A program made the translations under genes and the position numbers. Of a stretch of DNA of 20,000 nt, positions 13,168 through 20,000 are shown in pieces. The notes below the pieces were generated by a model, which did no database searches, was not told the DNA's origin, and saw nothing but the letters and a program-made list of their open reading frames with translations. Origin of the DNA: Botryococcus braunii (lineage: Eukaryota > Chlorophyta > Trebouxiophyceae); NCBI GenBank assembly GCA_002005505.1, contig KV908400.1:47437-67436 (forward strand). The letters run 5' to 3'. Each line of letters opens with the position of its first letter. The first letter of the stretch is position 1.

Positions 13168-13624
13168 TTAGAATAAAGAGTGAAGCCTATCCTAACCACT
13201 CGCCATAAATCCGCATGCAGATCCGCGGAATCCAGGGGCCAAAGACGAAAGGTGATATCAGATCCTCATGCACGATGTCACGTGGCATATGATCAGATAC
13301 ATGATGCATCCTCGTGCACGATATCACGTGACATCAGATCTGATGAACACTCCTCAGCATGAAACTTCGACGAATATGACTAATATCACTAAAGCTACCT
13401 AAGGCACTGCAGAGTTCAACAGAGCTGATGCGCCCGATCAGCTACGTGTACAACGCCTGAAAATACTTGTCATTTCTCAACTGATGCACTTCAAACTTTG
13501 TCTTATGGTAGGAACTCCTTGACAACAGTACACTCGGTCCTCAACCAAAACTATGACCACCTGAAAATACAAACAACCCTCACGACGGAGTGCGGTTAGG
13601 ATAAGCTTCACTCTCAATACTAAA
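13168..13624. repeat. Inverted repeat pair, arms about 35 bp, about 390 bp apart
   Basis: AGAGTGAAGC..TATCCTAACC at 13177-13197 matches the reverse complement of 13594-13614 at 20 of 21 positions. Weaker similarity extends the arms to about 13168 and 13624. No clear target-site duplication, so a transposon reading is open. The right arm is itself framed by a 16-base direct repeat, AAACAACCCTCACGAC, at 13571-13586 and 13622-13637. Confidence 0.7.
13264..13345. repeat. 46-bp direct repeat with CACGTG and TGATCA cores
   Basis: CCTCATGCACGATGTCACGT at 13264 and CCTCGTGCACGATATCACGT at 13310 start two diverged copies, each running on through a GACAT/GGCAT block to an ATCAGAT-like end. Confidence 0.75.
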
Positions 13625-13639
13625 CAACCCTCACGACCG

Positions 13640-14034
13640 TGAAAATGCAACCATTCCTCAACTGACACTAGCAGCACCGATGAGATTCATCAAGAATGTA
13701 TGCACTGCATACTGACCGTTCCGAGGAAAAGCATGCCTATTCCTACCACGAGACTTCTGACAGAGCTTGGATCATCTTATCCTCCTCTTCAGGATCTGTT
13801 AGATGAGTGGGTGCTGGCTGTCATTTGGGTTTGATTGCAGAGCCAGCATTGAACTGAAACAGACGTCGATTTCAGGATCCTGAGCATGACCTCTGTCTGC
13901 ACCCTTCATCCATCCGCACGCCAGAGTGCAAGAACAACAGCTGATTAAAGAATTAAGAGGGTTCCCGCCCCCTCTGTCTCTCATAGGCATCACCGAAACT
14001 CACACTACCACGCCCATGCGGTCTCCCTCCCCCC
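13640..14034. other. Intergenic stretch downstream of the EXO5 3-prime end
   Basis: Unique sequence with no exon recognised. It lies beyond the stop codon of the minus-strand exonuclease gene. Confidence 0.5.
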
Positions 14035-14147
<113 letters not shown>

Positions 14148-14354
14148 ACACACCCGTCTTTCTTCCTCCTCTCTCCCATCCCCCCCCCTGCCCATTTGGA
14201 TCGGCCGAAAGGCGCACACAACTTTAGCCAGGATCCAACGTGGCACAAGCAGGCACAATTGGCCTGCGCGATGCATAACAAAGTAGGCAAGAGGGGATTG
14301 GGGTAAGGCATTTGTCACGTGTTAGCTACATGCGCAAATTGGCAACTTCGAAGA

Positions 14355-19603
<5,249 letters not shown>

Positions 19604-19619
19604 AGAAGTCGACCTAAAA

Positions 19620-20000
19620 GCAATTTCGCATTGCACGCACGCTTCCCTTGATAAGATTGTTTCGAAATCTACGGTTTTCTAAAGGTTCCGGTGCGCCTTC
19701 AAAACATTGTAGGAAGAAGGCAAACGGGTAGTGAGGACATTACTGCGGCCATCCTATGCGGAACGATCAGTCGAACACGATCTTCAAACGGTACGTTCAG
19801 CCAGTGTTATTATTAAGGTTTTTGGCAATTAGCCAATTTGGCGATTTTGAGCCCGACAATTTTTTTTCCTGTCGCCACTGGGTGGCGAATTAGGGTCATA
19901 GAATTACATTTTCTTGTCGCCATAATGGCGAATTTACACAGTTTTGTGTATTTTTTTTCCTTAACTGAACAGTCGAGCTCCTGCTACCCGTCGGCTTGAT
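19620..20000. other. Upstream flank of EXO5 with three small hairpins
   Basis: No coding sequence recognised. Three perfect short hairpins sit in a row: TTGGC-aatta-GCCAA (19822-19836), TCGCCAC-tgg-GTGGCGA (19872-19888) and TCGCCAT-a-ATGGCGA (19917-19931). The last two share the flanks TTTTCYTG and ATT, so they look like a diverged tandem pair. Confidence 0.7.

Overview
The window is eukaryotic nuclear DNA. Genes are split by GT..AG introns, coding is sparse, and much of the sequence is simple or tandem repeat: (AAT)n, (CT)n, (GT)n/(CA)n, poly-C/poly-G, and minisatellites with periods of 24, 37, about 38, 57 (twice), 69 and 70-81 bp. There is no operon structure, rRNA or recognisable viral or transposase gene. 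Introns packed with microsatellites next to a proline-rich/cysteine-rich, extracellular-matrix-like protein would suit a unicellular or colonial alga, possibly green. That lineage is only an inference with low confidence.

Two genes can be supported. (1) On the plus strand, three exons at 3581-3803, 4582-4740 and 6503 to about 6868/6904 encode part of a protein in which proline-rich linkers alternate with a cysteine module ending in a GTCC-[TS]-D motif. All confidently placed junctions are phase 0. No family is assigned. (2) On the minus strand, seven exons between 19603 and 14355 join in frame into a protein of about 555 residues. It matches exonuclease V (EXO5/Dem1, PD-(D/E)XK superfamily with a C-terminal Fe-S cysteine cluster). 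Its landmarks, in order, are VTDL..WC, G-x3-H-x2-LE, EDHWAIRFLE, GYVD...ENK, LFQ|AQLY and WKCNFCQYQDLC. An acidic segment of roughly 170-190 residues sits between the helicase-arch-side histidine motif and the EDxWA motif, where I recall only a short linker in animal EXO5.

Layout: 1-537 (AAT)n; 544-1097 an approximately 386-bp segmental duplication around a CT tract; 1100-3060 no recognisable gene, low complexity; 3060-3510 a 57-bp minisatellite; 3581-6904 the Cys/Pro gene, with a 37-bp minisatellite starting at its first visible donor site, a CT/CA/GA compound microsatellite and a 70-81-bp minisatellite in its introns; 7261-9720 microsatellite, a degenerate satellite carrying a MITE-like insertion, a near-perfect 69-bp array and a 24-bp array; 9870-14330 intergenic DNA with inverted repeats, a tRNA-like sequence and a TACGTA-rich satellite; 14355-19603 EXO5 on the minus strand; 19620-20000 non-coding sequence with three short hairpins.

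The most unusual observation is that two minisatellites are anchored on splice sites. The 37-bp array begins with the donor of the Cys-rich gene. The 57-bp array in an EXO5 intron includes the real acceptor and first eight codons of the next exon, and repeats the acceptor in at least two further copies.
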